This document shows positions 26,739 through 35,995 of a stretch of 64,000 nt of DNA, in pieces (the stretch's first letter is position 1; each line of letters begins with the position of its first letter). Origin of the DNA: Arboricoccus pini (GTDB lineage: Bacteria; Pseudomonadota; Alphaproteobacteria; Geminicoccales; Geminicoccaceae); the NCBI RefSeq assembly GCF_900187945.1, contig NZ_FYEH01000008.1, positions 62,001-126,000 on the forward strand. Reading direction: 5' to 3'. The position numbers and the translations under genes are program-made. The notes below the pieces were generated by a model, which was given only the letters and a program-made list of their open reading frames with translations, ran no database searches and was not told where the DNA came from.

Positions 26739-27302
26739 GGCCGCCACCTTTCGGTCGCATGTCTGCCGTAGGGCGCCCAAATGTCAAACGGCTAAAATTT
26801 AGACTATATGCACAAACTATGGCCATACTGTTCTATAATATCATTACATATCAATTATATAGTCGGCAAAACGGTCTATAAGATATGCCTATATTTTATA
26901 GCGATAGGTTTTGCAAATACCGCCGATCGGAAAATCGTCTTTGACGATAACTCTCCAGCATCACTAGCTTGGCGTCGAACATCGATGCACTGGCATCGTC
27001 ACGAGGTCGTCGAAGCAGAATGATACGCGCGAGGAGACGTAAGTACGTGCGGATCAACGACTTAGCTTTAGCCGATCCCTAGCGCCGATCGGCTTGAGCG
27101 ATCTTGACGGTGCCAAGGCATAAGCCGTCTCGGGCGCATAAGCCCTAGCGCAGTTCGATGTTTACACATCAGCACACCTACCGCATCTCCGGCCCGGCCT
27201 GATCGGGTCGAGACGTCTCGTCAACTAAAGCTTCCGGCGTCACCAGCTCGCCGGCGTTCAAGATTTCCCCCGGATTCTCCACGACTTTCCAAGGATTGAG
27301 CT
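26739..27302. promoter_or_regulatory. Divergent promoter region, LysR gene and amide-catabolic operon
   Basis: About 560 bp with no gene. 26790-26930 is strongly AT-rich, with several CTATA/TATAG elements (for example TCTATAATATC and ATTATATAG), suitable for LysR-type binding and promoters. The second part returns to average GC. A ribosome site (AAGGA) precedes the cyclase ATG. A degenerate copy of the 24762-24798 sequence lies at 27039-27063. Confidence 0.45.
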
Positions 27303-27998
27303 ATGTCCCGTGTCGTCGATTTGAGCTTGCTGATCGAGGACAACATGCCGGCGCACAAGCTGTTTCAACGCCCGGTCCTCACTACCCATCTGACCCACGA
27401 GAGTTCCAAGGCGCTCAATCTCGGCGTGCCGGGCGATGCCATGACTTTCCAGACCAATTTTATTTCCATGCTGGACCATGTGGGGACTCACGTCGATGCC
27501 TTTCGCCATGTGAAGCCGACGGGCGCATCCATTGATGAAATGCCGCTCGAGATGTTCATGGGCAAGGCCGTGTGTTTCGATTTGCGGCACATCCCGGACC
27601 TGGGTGAGATCAACGTCGCCGACATGGAAGCAGCGGAGGCGAAAGCAGGCGTCAAGGTGGACGGTCATATCGTCCTTCTCTGCACCGGCTTCCATGCTCG
27701 CAACTATCCCAAGCCCGACTCGGTTTGGAAGAATCCGTTGCTTACCGTCGAGGCAACGCGATGGCTCTATGACCGTGGCTCGATGATGCAGGGCGTGGAG
27801 GGACCTTCCACCGACAAGCCCAGCGACAATATTTTTGCACAGCACCGGCTTTGCCGTGAGCTCGGGATGAGCCATTGGGAATGGCTCGTTAATCTCGAGG
27901 AACTAATTGGCCTCGGCGAGTTCCAGTTCTTCGGTGTCCCCCTCAAATTCAAGGGTGGCTCCGGCTCGCCGGTACGTGCCTTCGCGCTTGTCAACTGA
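27303..27998 (+). CDS. Cyclase family protein (kynurenine formamidase-like hydrolase)
   Basis: Metal-dependent amidohydrolase of the cyclase/KynB superfamily, 231 residues. The diagnostic HxGTHxD motif is DHVGTHVDAFRH with H59, H63, D65 and H69, which bind the metal ions. Related enzymes open or hydrolyse N-formyl groups, isatin or cyclic amides. It is the first gene of an operon that also encodes an amidase, a PotABCD-like importer, an amidohydrolase and a creatininase-type enzyme. It therefore probably catalyses one hydrolytic step in breakdown of a nitrogenous ring compound. Confidence 0.9.
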   Translation: MSRVVDLSLLIEDNMPAHKLFQRPVLTTHLTHESSKALNLGVPGDAMTFQTNFISMLDHVGTHVDAFRHVKPTGASIDEMPLEMFMGKAVCFDLRHIPDLGEINVADMEAAEAKAGVKVDGHIVLLCTGFHARNYPKPDSVWKNPLLTVEATRWLYDRGSMMQGVEGPSTDKPSDNIFAQHRLCRELGMSHWEWLVNLEELIGLGEFQFFGVPLKFKGGSGSPVRAFALVN

Positions 27999-28055
27999 TG
28001 AGTCCATGCCGCGCGGCAGCACGACCCGGCACTGTTCTTTATTGAAAACGCCGCC

Positions 28056-29468
28056 ATGAGTGCCTCTTTCACGCGTATGAGCGCCCGAGAGCTTCACAGC
28101 CTCATCGTTCATCGGGAGATCTCGCCCGTCGAGGTCACGCGAGCTGCTCTTGATGCCGCGTTTGCGACTCAAGGGAGCCTCAACGCCTTCTTCTTGATCT
28201 TCGAGGAGGAGGCGATGGAGGCTGCCCGCGTCGCCGAGGGCGCGGTGATGCAGGGCCAAGATCTCGGCGTTTTGCACGGTATCCCCTTTTCCGCCAAGGA
28301 CCTCATGGCGGTGAAGGGCGCGCGCTATTCCTCTGGGTCACGAGCGATGGCGGATAATATCGCCGTCGTCGACGCCCCGGCGGTCGAACGAGCGAAGGCG
28401 GCTGGTGCTATTCTGATCGGCAAAACCACGACGAGCGAGTTCGGCTGCAAGCCGGTCGGCGACAGTCCACTTACCGGCATCACACGTAATCCCTGGAATC
28501 TCGACAAGACGCCAGGGGGATCTAGTGCTGGCGCTGCGGCCTCGGTTGCGGCCTTTGTCACGCCGTTCGCGCTTGGCACGGATGGCGGCGGTTCGATCCG
28601 CATTCCTTGCTCTTTTTCCGGCCTCGCCGGGATCAAAGGCCAGTTTGGACGCGTGCCTGTCTGGCCGACCTCGGCTACGCCAACTCTGGCCCATGTGGGT
28701 CCCATCGCCCGTGATATCGCAGATGCCGCGCGGGTATTCGCCAGTATTGCCGGCTACGACCCACGCGATCCCTTCAGCGTGGCAGGACCGGTGCCCGAGG
28801 TGGAGGCCGCGGTCGGCGCCCCCATCAGGGGCATGCGCGTTGCCTGGAGTCCGACGCTTGGATACGCGCGGCCCGATCCCGAGGTTCTTCGCATCACCGA
28901 GGCGGCGGCACGGCGATTGAGCGATCTCGGCGCAAGGGTCGAGGAGGTGGACGCTATCTTCGCGGCGGATCCTGCCGATATGTGGATCGCCGAATTCTAT
29001 GCCGGAGTTGGCACGCGCCTGCGCTCTGTCGTCGAACAGCGGCGCGACCTTCTCGATCCCTCTGTTGCCGATGTCCTCGATCTCGCTCTCGGGCAGGAAA
29101 TGCGCCGATACTACGAGACTGTCTTCGACCGCTACGCCTTGCGCGACGAGATGCGTTGCTTCTTCGAGCGCTACGATGCGCTCATTTCGCCGGTGCTGCC
29201 GGTGACGTCCCTGGAAGCGGGCAGCGACATGCCTGCCCATCTCACAGACCGCAATCTCGTGAGCTGGGTCTTCTACACCTATCCTTTCAATCTGACCGGC
29301 CATCCGGCCGCCTCCGTCTGCGCCGGAGTCGATGCCAACGGCATGCCCGTGGGCCTGCAGATTGTCACCCGCGCCTTGGCGGAGGCTGATCTTGTGAGGC
29401 TCGCTTCCGCCGTGGAACGGCTCAGACCTGAAGGCCCCCTCACTCCACCCTTGTTTGCCGGGACGTAG
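28056..29468 (+). CDS. Amidase signature family protein
   Basis: Amidase of 470 residues with the full Ser-cisSer-Lys machinery: K81 in FSAKDLMAVKG, the Ser pair S156-S157 in TPGGSSAGAAASVAAF, and nucleophile S180 in GTDGGGSIRIPCSF. It hydrolyses an amide to acid plus ammonia. It is more like catabolic amidases and allophanate-hydrolase-type enzymes than GatA (no GatBC nearby). It lies 57 bp after the cyclase gene. Confidence 0.92.
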   Translation: MSASFTRMSARELHSLIVHREISPVEVTRAALDAAFATQGSLNAFFLIFEEEAMEAARVAEGAVMQGQDLGVLHGIPFSAKDLMAVKGARYSSGSRAMADNIAVVDAPAVERAKAAGAILIGKTTTSEFGCKPVGDSPLTGITRNPWNLDKTPGGSSAGAAASVAAFVTPFALGTDGGGSIRIPCSFSGLAGIKGQFGRVPVWPTSATPTLAHVGPIARDIADAARVFASIAGYDPRDPFSVAGPVPEVEAAVGAPIRGMRVAWSPTLGYARPDPEVLRITEAAARRLSDLGARVEEVDAIFAADPADMWIAEFYAGVGTRLRSVVEQRRDLLDPSVADVLDLALGQEMRRYYETVFDRYALRDEMRCFFERYDALISPVLPVTSLEAGSDMPAHLTDRNLVSWVFYTYPFNLTGHPAASVCAGVDANGMPVGLQIVTRALAEADLVRLASAVERLRPEGPLTPPLFAGT

Positions 29469-29508
29469 CGGCGGTGGCCCAACCAAACCCAATGATGGAA
29501 CGTTCCCG

Positions 29509-30669
29509 ATGACCGACTTCGATGGAAAGTTCACGGATTTCCGTGCTTTGCTTCACCCCTTCAATCGTCGCCGCTTCCTCCAGGGCGCCGGCACGGCTGC
29601 TGGCGCGGCGGCCATCGGCATCTCGACGACGAGCGCGCCCGCCCATGCCGACGATAAGGTACTCAACCTCCTGAGCTGGCCTGGCCATGGCGATCCGGCC
29701 TTCGTAAAGCCTTTCGAAGACAAATACGGCTGCAAGGTCGTTGCGAAAGAGTATGTCGGCGGTGAGCCGATGCTGGCGCTGATGAATCAATCACCTCCAG
29801 GATCGTTCGACGTCGTCCTGGCGGATGCCGAATACATCCATATGCTTCAGGAAAGCAATTTTATAGATAAGCTGGACCCATCCGACTATCCACTCAAGGA
29901 TTATTGGCCGGAATTCCAGCATTTTCCTCTGCACTGGGTTGGAAACGATCTTTATTCGGTGATGATCAGGTTCGGCTATCTTGGCATAGCCTATCGCACC
30001 GATATGGTGAGTGACTCGGACGTTCAATCCTACAAGGCACTTTGGGACGACAAGCTCAAGGGCAAGGTTGGGTTTTTCGACTGGTACTTGCCCACGATGG
30101 GCTGCCTTAGCCTCTACAACGGCAACAAGTCGCCCTACGACATTCCGAGCGATGCTTTCGACAAGCTGAAAGATACCTTGTTTTCCTTGCATCCGCAGGC
30201 CTCGGGCTTCTACTCGATGGCCGACCAGTTCTCGATGCTGACGAATGGGACGGCCGCGGTAATCCCCGGGATCGGCGATTGGGTGGTTCTGTTGCTGCAA
30301 AAGAGCGGTGTGCCGATCTCGGCCACCGTTCCCCGGGAAGGCGGCATCCAGTGGACCGAATCGATGTCGATCGTGTCCTCGTCGACCAAGAAAGATCTGG
30401 CCAAGGCATTCATCCAATATGCCTCTTCACCCGAAGGTCAGGCGCGCTCGGCGATCCTTCCGGCCTATTGGGCCTCAATTCCCAACAAAAAAGGCTGGGA
30501 CGTTCTCAACAAAGAACATCCCGACGACGCGAAGGCGCTGCGCCTCACCTATGACGCGCGCAATGTCATGGACGAGTATAAAGACGGCAAGATCGCAATT
30601 CGTCAGACGCCGATCCAGCAGTCGATTGAGGATTGGAACGACGCCTGGTCTGAATTCAAGTCGATGTGA
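29509..30669 (+). CDS. ABC transporter substrate-binding protein, PotD-like (Tat signal)
   Basis: Periplasmic binding protein of 386 residues with a twin-arginine signal (FNRRRFLQGAGTAAGAAAIGIS, about residues 18-39) cut after SAPAHA. The mature part starts KVLNLLSWPGHGDPAFVKPFEDKYG and has the PotD family pattern. The upstream in-frame start at 29455 would overlap the amidase, so ATG 29509 is preferred. It is first of the four importer genes in the operon; the ligand is likely a cationic or zwitterionic nitrogen compound. Confidence 0.9.
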   Translation: MTDFDGKFTDFRALLHPFNRRRFLQGAGTAAGAAAIGISTTSAPAHADDKVLNLLSWPGHGDPAFVKPFEDKYGCKVVAKEYVGGEPMLALMNQSPPGSFDVVLADAEYIHMLQESNFIDKLDPSDYPLKDYWPEFQHFPLHWVGNDLYSVMIRFGYLGIAYRTDMVSDSDVQSYKALWDDKLKGKVGFFDWYLPTMGCLSLYNGNKSPYDIPSDAFDKLKDTLFSLHPQASGFYSMADQFSMLTNGTAAVIPGIGDWVVLLLQKSGVPISATVPREGGIQWTESMSIVSSSTKKDLAKAFIQYASSPEGQARSAILPAYWASIPNKKGWDVLNKEHPDDAKALRLTYDARNVMDEYKDGKIAIRQTPIQQSIEDWNDAWSEFKSM

Positions 30670-30756
30670 CTCGTGGTGCCGATGCGATACTCTTCGCATC
30701 GGCGCGACGACCTGATCGCTCCCCAATTCCCAAGTCATTCCCCGTTTCAAGTCGCC

Positions 30757-31671
30757 ATGGCCACCTCATCCCCAGATTCATCCGCATCGATCCGTCCGCC
30801 GACGAGACGATTGCCATCCGCCAAGGGGAGCCGGCGGTTTGTGGCGTTTTGGGCAATACCGCCGATTCTATGGCAGTTCGCCTTTTTCGTCGTGCCGCTA
30901 GGCTTTCTTGTAGCGATGACATTCTGGTCGGTGCGGAGCTTTCGGCTGACTCCGGACATGACGTTGGCCAACTGGATGTTCATCCTTAAGGCCGGCTTCT
31001 TTCGCAGCGCCTATATCTATACCTTCAAGCTTGCCCTGCTGACGGCCTTGATCGCCAGCCTGTCCGCCTTTCCAGCGGCCTATACCTTAGCCTTCCGCCT
31101 CCAGCCGCGAACCCGACGATTCCTGATCTTCATGCTGGTGGTCCCGTTTTTTACCTCCTATCCCGTACGCATCTATTCAACGCAGATCTTCTTCAGCCCG
31201 GAGGGCATCATCAATGCGATGATCGCACCTCTCGGCCTGGGCCCGGTCTCGGTTCTCGATACCCCGACCGGAACCGTCGTCGGCTATCTCGTCCTTACCC
31301 TGCCGCTCGTTTTACTGTTGCAGACCTTCGCCTTGATGAACACGCCACGAGATCTGATCGAGGCGGCGCATAATCTCGGCTGTGGCCGTTTCCGGACGAT
31401 CTTGACGGTGATCGTCCCTACAGCGCGTGTCGGTCTCGTTCTCGCCGCTACTTTCGCCTTCGTCCTTTCCTTTGGCGACTATGTAGCGCCACTCTATCTC
31501 GGTGGTTCGAACCCTCCCACCCTGTCGATCTTGATCGCCGATCAAGTCAAGTCGGGCAACAATTGGCCACGCGCCTCAGTGGTAGCTGTCACGATGATTT
31601 TGACGCTGATCGTAGTGATGACGGCAATGCTGGCGCTTGCCTATGGCGGCCGCAAGAAAGGCCGCGGATGA
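30757..31671 (+). CDS. ABC transporter permease, PotB-like
   Basis: Permease of 304 residues from this ATG. A Ser/Arg-rich leader is followed by VAFWAIPPILWQFAFFVVPLGFLVAMTFW as first membrane helix. The EAA loop LIEAAHNLGCGRFRTILTVIVPTARVGLVLAATFAFVLSFGDYVAP is well conserved. In-frame GTG 30673 and ATG 30682 lie closer to the binding-protein stop and cannot be excluded as starts. Its stop overlaps the next permease by four bases. Confidence 0.9.
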   Translation: MATSSPDSSASIRPPTRRLPSAKGSRRFVAFWAIPPILWQFAFFVVPLGFLVAMTFWSVRSFRLTPDMTLANWMFILKAGFFRSAYIYTFKLALLTALIASLSAFPAAYTLAFRLQPRTRRFLIFMLVVPFFTSYPVRIYSTQIFFSPEGIINAMIAPLGLGPVSVLDTPTGTVVGYLVLTLPLVLLLQTFALMNTPRDLIEAAHNLGCGRFRTILTVIVPTARVGLVLAATFAFVLSFGDYVAPLYLGGSNPPTLSILIADQVKSGNNWPRASVVAVTMILTLIVVMTAMLALAYGGRKKGRG

Positions 31672-32471
31672 ACGCCCACCACCTGAGACGTGGAGCGCTA
31701 TTCCTTTGGACTGCGCTTCTCCTGGCCTTCATCTTCGCTCCGATCGTCTCGACGATCATCTTCTCCTTCAATGCCGATCGCTTCCCCAGTCTGCCCTGGG
31801 CTGGCTTCAGTGTCCGCTGGTACGAGGCTGTTTTTGCCGACGCCACGATCCTGCGCGGACTGATCAACAGCTTGATCGTTGCTGGCGCCACCGCAATTGT
31901 CGCGAGCTTCCTTGGCTTTGCCGCGGCTTACGTCGACTACCGGTATCGCTTCCTCGGCAAGGTGGTCTATACGGCCCTCATCGCCCTGCCACCAGCCGTG
32001 CCCGTGGTCATCCTCGGTATCGCCATGCTGACATTCGAGGGGCGCTTGGGCTTATCGGGCACTCTGACCGGCGTGGCGGTCGGCCATATCGTGCTGGCCG
32101 TTCCCTTCGCGATGGCGCTTGTCCGCATGCGTCTTGCTGACCTTGATCCGGATATTGAGCGCGCCGCCTGGAATCTTGGGGCTACGCCCTGGGCCGCCGT
32201 GAGCGGAGTCGTCATCCCGTTCTGCCTTCCGGCGATCCTGGCTTCGATTTTCCTCACCGCCGCAGTGTCCTTCGACGAATTCATGATTGCCTGGTTTGTC
32301 TCCGGCGTGAACGAGACATTGCCGGTCCGCGTTCTGGCCATGCTGCAAGGACAGGTGTCGCCGAAGATCAATGCTATCGGCGCCATCGTCTTCGTGGTCT
32401 CGATGAGTTTGGTCGTCATCGCCCAGGTCCTCATCGGCAATCGCGCCGACCGCAGCAGCAAAAGAACCTGA
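31668..32471 (+). CDS. ABC transporter permease, PotC-like
   Basis: Second permease (267 residues). It has LFLWTALLLAFIFAPIVSTIIFSFNADRFP at the N-terminus and the EAA loop IERAAWNLGATPWAAVSGVVIPFCLPAILASIFLTAAVSFDEFMIAWF. ATG 31668 overlaps the preceding stop (ATGA), which fixes the start although the open frame extends further upstream. It completes the membrane part of the importer with the gene at 30757. Confidence 0.92.
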   Translation: MNAHHLRRGALFLWTALLLAFIFAPIVSTIIFSFNADRFPSLPWAGFSVRWYEAVFADATILRGLINSLIVAGATAIVASFLGFAAAYVDYRYRFLGKVVYTALIALPPAVPVVILGIAMLTFEGRLGLSGTLTGVAVGHIVLAVPFAMALVRMRLADLDPDIERAAWNLGATPWAAVSGVVIPFCLPAILASIFLTAAVSFDEFMIAWFVSGVNETLPVRVLAMLQGQVSPKINAIGAIVFVVSMSLVVIAQVLIGNRADRSSKRT

Positions 32472-32474
32472 ACC

Positions 32475-33575
32475 ATGACGAATACACTCACGATGCTTGA
32501 GATCGACCGCGTCGCCAAGCGTTACGGCGATTCGCTGGCGGTGGCCGATGTCTCGTTTACCATCTCCAAGGGAGAGTTTATCGCCCTCATGGGCCCCTCG
32601 GGCTGCGGTAAGACGACCACACTGCGCATGATTGCCGGCCTCGATGAACCGACCGGAGGCGAAATTCGCCTGTGGGGACGACGTCTTAACGAGGATGCAC
32701 CTTGGAAGCGCAACGCACCGTTGGTCTGGCAAAACTATGCCCTGTTCCCGTTCCTTTCGGTCCGTAAGAACATCGAGTTCGGCCTCAAGCAACGCGGAAT
32801 GCCGATCCGGCAGCGTCGAGAAAAAGCCTTTGAATGGATGGAGCGCTTGGGGATCGCTGCCTACGCAGATCGCGGCATCGATCAGCTCTCCGGAGGGCAA
32901 CGCCAGCGGGTAGCTTTGGCGCGTGCCCTAGCGTTGGAACCTGAGATGTTGCTTCTGGATGAGCCGCTTTCCGCGCTCGATCCGCACCTGCGCGTTCGCA
33001 TGCAGTCGGAACTGGTTCGTCTGCATCGCGACCTCGGGATCACGTTCGTATGCGTGACGCATAGTCATTCGGAGGCCTTCGCCATGGCTAACCGGGTAGT
33101 CCTTATGAACGAAGGTCAGGTCCAGCAGATAGGCACACCGCGCGAAATTCACCGTCGCGCCGCCAACCGCTTCGTCGCCGAATTTGTGGGCGGCAATAAT
33201 CTGTTGTCTGGGACCGCCGTCGACGCGGGCAACGGCCTGATGCGGGTCGACGGTCCATTCGGCAGTACCCTTGCCCGGGCCCCAACCGATCGCGTGCTCC
33301 AGACAGGAGCAGAGGTGACGCTGGTGATAGCCGCCGATTGCATCGACATGCTCCCTGCTCGCTCAGGTACAGGTAACGAGATCGAGGCGCGTGTTCTGAC
33401 GTTGGAATTCATCGGTTCGGCTGTCACCGTCTTTCTTGAAACGCTGGGGGGCGCCGAGTTGCGGATCCAGCGTCCACTGCACGAGATCGAGAACAGTCCG
33501 CTCAGTCCGCTAAGTCCGGGTCAGACCGTGATCGCCCGCTGGTCGGAAGACGAAGGCTATTTCCTTCCGGCCTGA
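32475..33575 (+). CDS. ABC transporter ATP-binding protein, PotA-like
   Basis: ATPase of 366 residues. Walker A GPSGCGKTT is at about residues 38-46, signature LSGGQRQRVALARAL at about 136-150, Walker B MLLLDEPLSALDPHLR, and H-loop VTHSHSEA in place of the usual THDQ. The C-terminal TOBE domain begins around FVGGNNLLSGTAV. It follows the PotC-like gene by 3 bp. The energy source of the importer for this operon. Confidence 0.93.
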   Translation: MTNTLTMLEIDRVAKRYGDSLAVADVSFTISKGEFIALMGPSGCGKTTTLRMIAGLDEPTGGEIRLWGRRLNEDAPWKRNAPLVWQNYALFPFLSVRKNIEFGLKQRGMPIRQRREKAFEWMERLGIAAYADRGIDQLSGGQRQRVALARALALEPEMLLLDEPLSALDPHLRVRMQSELVRLHRDLGITFVCVTHSHSEAFAMANRVVLMNEGQVQQIGTPREIHRRAANRFVAEFVGGNNLLSGTAVDAGNGLMRVDGPFGSTLARAPTDRVLQTGAEVTLVIAADCIDMLPARSGTGNEIEARVLTLEFIGSAVTVFLETLGGAELRIQRPLHEIENSPLSPLSPGQTVIARWSEDEGYFLPA

Positions 33576-33607
33576 TCCCATTTCCGCTCAACTCATGGAG
33601 TGAGACG

Positions 33608-35134
33608 ATGCCAACTTTCATCCGGGGCGCCACCATCCTTGCCATGGGCGGCCGCCATCAAAGTACGCCGTTCACCGGCGACATCCTCATCGTCGGCGAT
33701 CGCATCGAGGCCATTGGTGCTAACCTTCCTGTGCCAGAGGGTGCAACTCTCATCGAGGGGGCGGGCAAGCTTGTTATGCCGGGCCTGATCAACGCCCATC
33801 TGCATTCGGGTGAGGCCTTGTTCAAGGGTCGCTACGACAACCTCCCGCTTGAACTATGGATGCTTTATTCCTACCCGATCCTCGGGGCGAAAGCGCTCGC
33901 GGAAAGGATGATCTATCTTCGCTCGATGGTCGTCGCGATCGAGTCGCTCAAGACGGGCGTCACGTCGCTGACCGACGATATTTTCGAAGCGCCACGTCAG
34001 TCCTTCAGCCAATTGGGCGCGGCAGTCCAAGCCTACGATGATGCTGGCATTCGCGCGACCGTCTCGGGCCACGTGATGGATCGGGATTTTCTCGATTCGA
34101 TCCCATTCTCGCGTGAATACGTGCCAACCGACCTTCAGGCGGAGGTCGCTAAGCTGACGCCACCAACCACCGAAGAATATCTCGACTTCGCCAGGGAGGC
34201 ATATGCAGCCTTCCATGGCCGTTCCGGTCGTATTCGTTTCATGCTCGCACCCTCCGCTCCCCAACGGTGCACCGTCGAACTGATGCAGGCGGTCAACGAA
34301 CTCGCCCTGGAATGGAAGGTGCCGTTCCACACCCATATCGTCGAGACCAAGGTGCAGGGCGTCACCGGGCCAGCCCTCTACGGCAAGACATTGATGCGCT
34401 ACATGGCCGATCTCGGCCTCATGCATCCCGGCACGACGATTGCGCATTCCGTCTGGGTGACCCCCGACGACATCGCTTTGATGGGCGAGGCAGGAGTCTC
34501 CATCGTCCATAACATCATCTCGAATCAAAAGCTGGGCTCCGGCATTGCGCCAGTTCGCGACCTTCTCGATGCTGGCGTCAACGTCGCTCTGGGCTCGGAC
34601 GGAATCTGCTCCAACGACACGCCGCGCATGTTCGACGTCATGCATGCCTGTGGCCTGATCCACAAGGTCACGACCCCTGACTACAAGAAATGGCTGAGTG
34701 CTGCAGAGGTGCTCCACGCCTGCACACTTGCCGGCGCCCGCAGCGCGTTGATCGATCGCGAGGTCGGCTCTCTCGAGGTGGGCAAAAAGGCGGACCTCCT
34801 CGTTCTCGACCTCAACACGGTGAGCTTCACGCCACGCAACGACATCCTCAACCATCTCGTTTATTGCGAGAACGGCTCATCAATCGAAAAGGTGATGGTA
34901 AACGGCGAGATCGTCGTCGAAAATGGTCGACTGACGAAAATCGACGAAGCAGCGCTTTTAGCGGAGCTCCAGGCGGCAATGCCAAGCTTCAACGCCTACC
35001 ATGCAGGCGTTGAGCGGGCGAACAAGGCATTCGAGCCGCATTTCGATGCCGTCTACCGGCGCTGCAATCAGACGGACCTCGGGATCCATCGTCTTATTGG
35101 TGCCAGCGACATATGGCCGGCGAAGGCAAGCTAG
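33608..35134 (+). CDS. Amidohydrolase, cytosine-deaminase/chlorohydrolase (AtzA/TrzA-like) family
   Basis: Metal-dependent deaminase or hydrolase of 508 residues. Metal ligands visible: H64 and H66 in GLINAHLHSGE, a His in FHTHIVETK, a His in IAHSVWVTPDD, and the Asp in ALGSDGICSNDTPRMFD. This is the subtype III pattern of the AtzA/TrzN/guanine-deaminase group. Substrates are usually ring amines or halides (triazines, pyrimidines, purines). It lies between the importer and creatininase genes with an own GGAG ribosome site. The specific substrate cannot be told. Confidence 0.9.
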   Translation: MPTFIRGATILAMGGRHQSTPFTGDILIVGDRIEAIGANLPVPEGATLIEGAGKLVMPGLINAHLHSGEALFKGRYDNLPLELWMLYSYPILGAKALAERMIYLRSMVVAIESLKTGVTSLTDDIFEAPRQSFSQLGAAVQAYDDAGIRATVSGHVMDRDFLDSIPFSREYVPTDLQAEVAKLTPPTTEEYLDFAREAYAAFHGRSGRIRFMLAPSAPQRCTVELMQAVNELALEWKVPFHTHIVETKVQGVTGPALYGKTLMRYMADLGLMHPGTTIAHSVWVTPDDIALMGEAGVSIVHNIISNQKLGSGIAPVRDLLDAGVNVALGSDGICSNDTPRMFDVMHACGLIHKVTTPDYKKWLSAAEVLHACTLAGARSALIDREVGSLEVGKKADLLVLDLNTVSFTPRNDILNHLVYCENGSSIEKVMVNGEIVVENGRLTKIDEAALLAELQAAMPSFNAYHAGVERANKAFEPHFDAVYRRCNQTDLGIHRLIGASDIWPAKAS

Positions 35135-35135
35135 G

Positions 35136-35924
35136 ATGCCCGCCCGGTCTCTCCTGGCCGATCTTACCTGGTATGACTTCGTCGATTGCGTCAAGTCCGA
35201 CCCGATCATCATTCTACCCGTCGGCTCGGTCGAGCAGCATGGACCGCATCTGCCGCTTTCAACCGACACGCTCTTGCCACAAGCGCTGGCTGAGGCCGTC
35301 GCCGAGCGAATGGGCGGCCTTGTGGCGCCGCCCATCGCCTATGGCTACAAATCGCAGCCGAAGACGGGGGGTGGCAATCACTTCCCAGGCACGGTCAGTC
35401 TCGATGGCGAGGTCCTGGTCGGCCTCGTGCGAAACGTCATCAACGAGCTGGCGCGTCACGGGCTGCGCAAGATCGTCTTGTTCGACGGGCATATGGAAAA
35501 TCAGTGGTTTCTCGTTGAAGCTGCCGATCTTTCCCTTCGCGATCAGAAGATGTTCAGAAATACTGATCTGCGAATAGTCAAATTAGGCTATTGGGATTTC
35601 ATTAGCAAAACAACGGAAGAACTGTTGTTTCCCGATGGATCTCCTAGTTGGGAACTGGAACACGCGGCAGTCATGGAAACCTCCTTGATGCTGCACATCC
35701 GGCCCGATCTTGTGCGTAGGGAACTCATCCCCAACGATCCACCCGCGAAATTTCCACCCTTCGACATTTACCCTTTCGATACACGCCCCATCCCGGCCAC
35801 CGGCGTATTGTCGCCTGCGGCGTCGGCGTCGGCAGAAAAAGGCGCGGCCGTCTGGACTCAGGTGGTGGCGGACATCACCGAGGCTCTCAGCAAGGCATTC
35901 GACAAGCAAACGTCGAATGTGTGA
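35136..35924 (+). CDS. Creatininase family protein
   Basis: Creatininase-type cyclic amidohydrolase of 262 residues. The zinc/manganese motif SVEQHGPHLPLSTDT gives E33, H35 and D44, and FDGHMENQWF and the SPSWELEHAAVMETS segment supply the remaining ligands, all typical. The family opens creatinine to creatine or hydrolyses related lactams and formamides (for example FAPy deformylase). I start at ATG 35136, one base after the upstream stop; the open frame from 35001 overlaps the amidohydrolase. It is the last gene of the operon and acts, by inference, on the same imported ring compound. Confidence 0.9.
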   Translation: MPARSLLADLTWYDFVDCVKSDPIIILPVGSVEQHGPHLPLSTDTLLPQALAEAVAERMGGLVAPPIAYGYKSQPKTGGGNHFPGTVSLDGEVLVGLVRNVINELARHGLRKIVLFDGHMENQWFLVEAADLSLRDQKMFRNTDLRIVKLGYWDFISKTTEELLFPDGSPSWELEHAAVMETSLMLHIRPDLVRRELIPNDPPAKFPPFDIYPFDTRPIPATGVLSPAASASAEKGAAVWTQVVADITEALSKAFDKQTSNV

Positions 35925-35995
35925 CCAGCGGCCCGAACTCGTCGAGGTGCTCCGTTTGGTTGATGAGCTGGTACAGGTACTCTGAGAGACTGGCC

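Noticed and set aside
35925-35995. Minus-strand frame piece LSEYLYQLINQTEHLDEF
   Set aside because: It reads like protein but is only about 27 codons long before merging with the antisense of the HAD gene; no family could be recognised.
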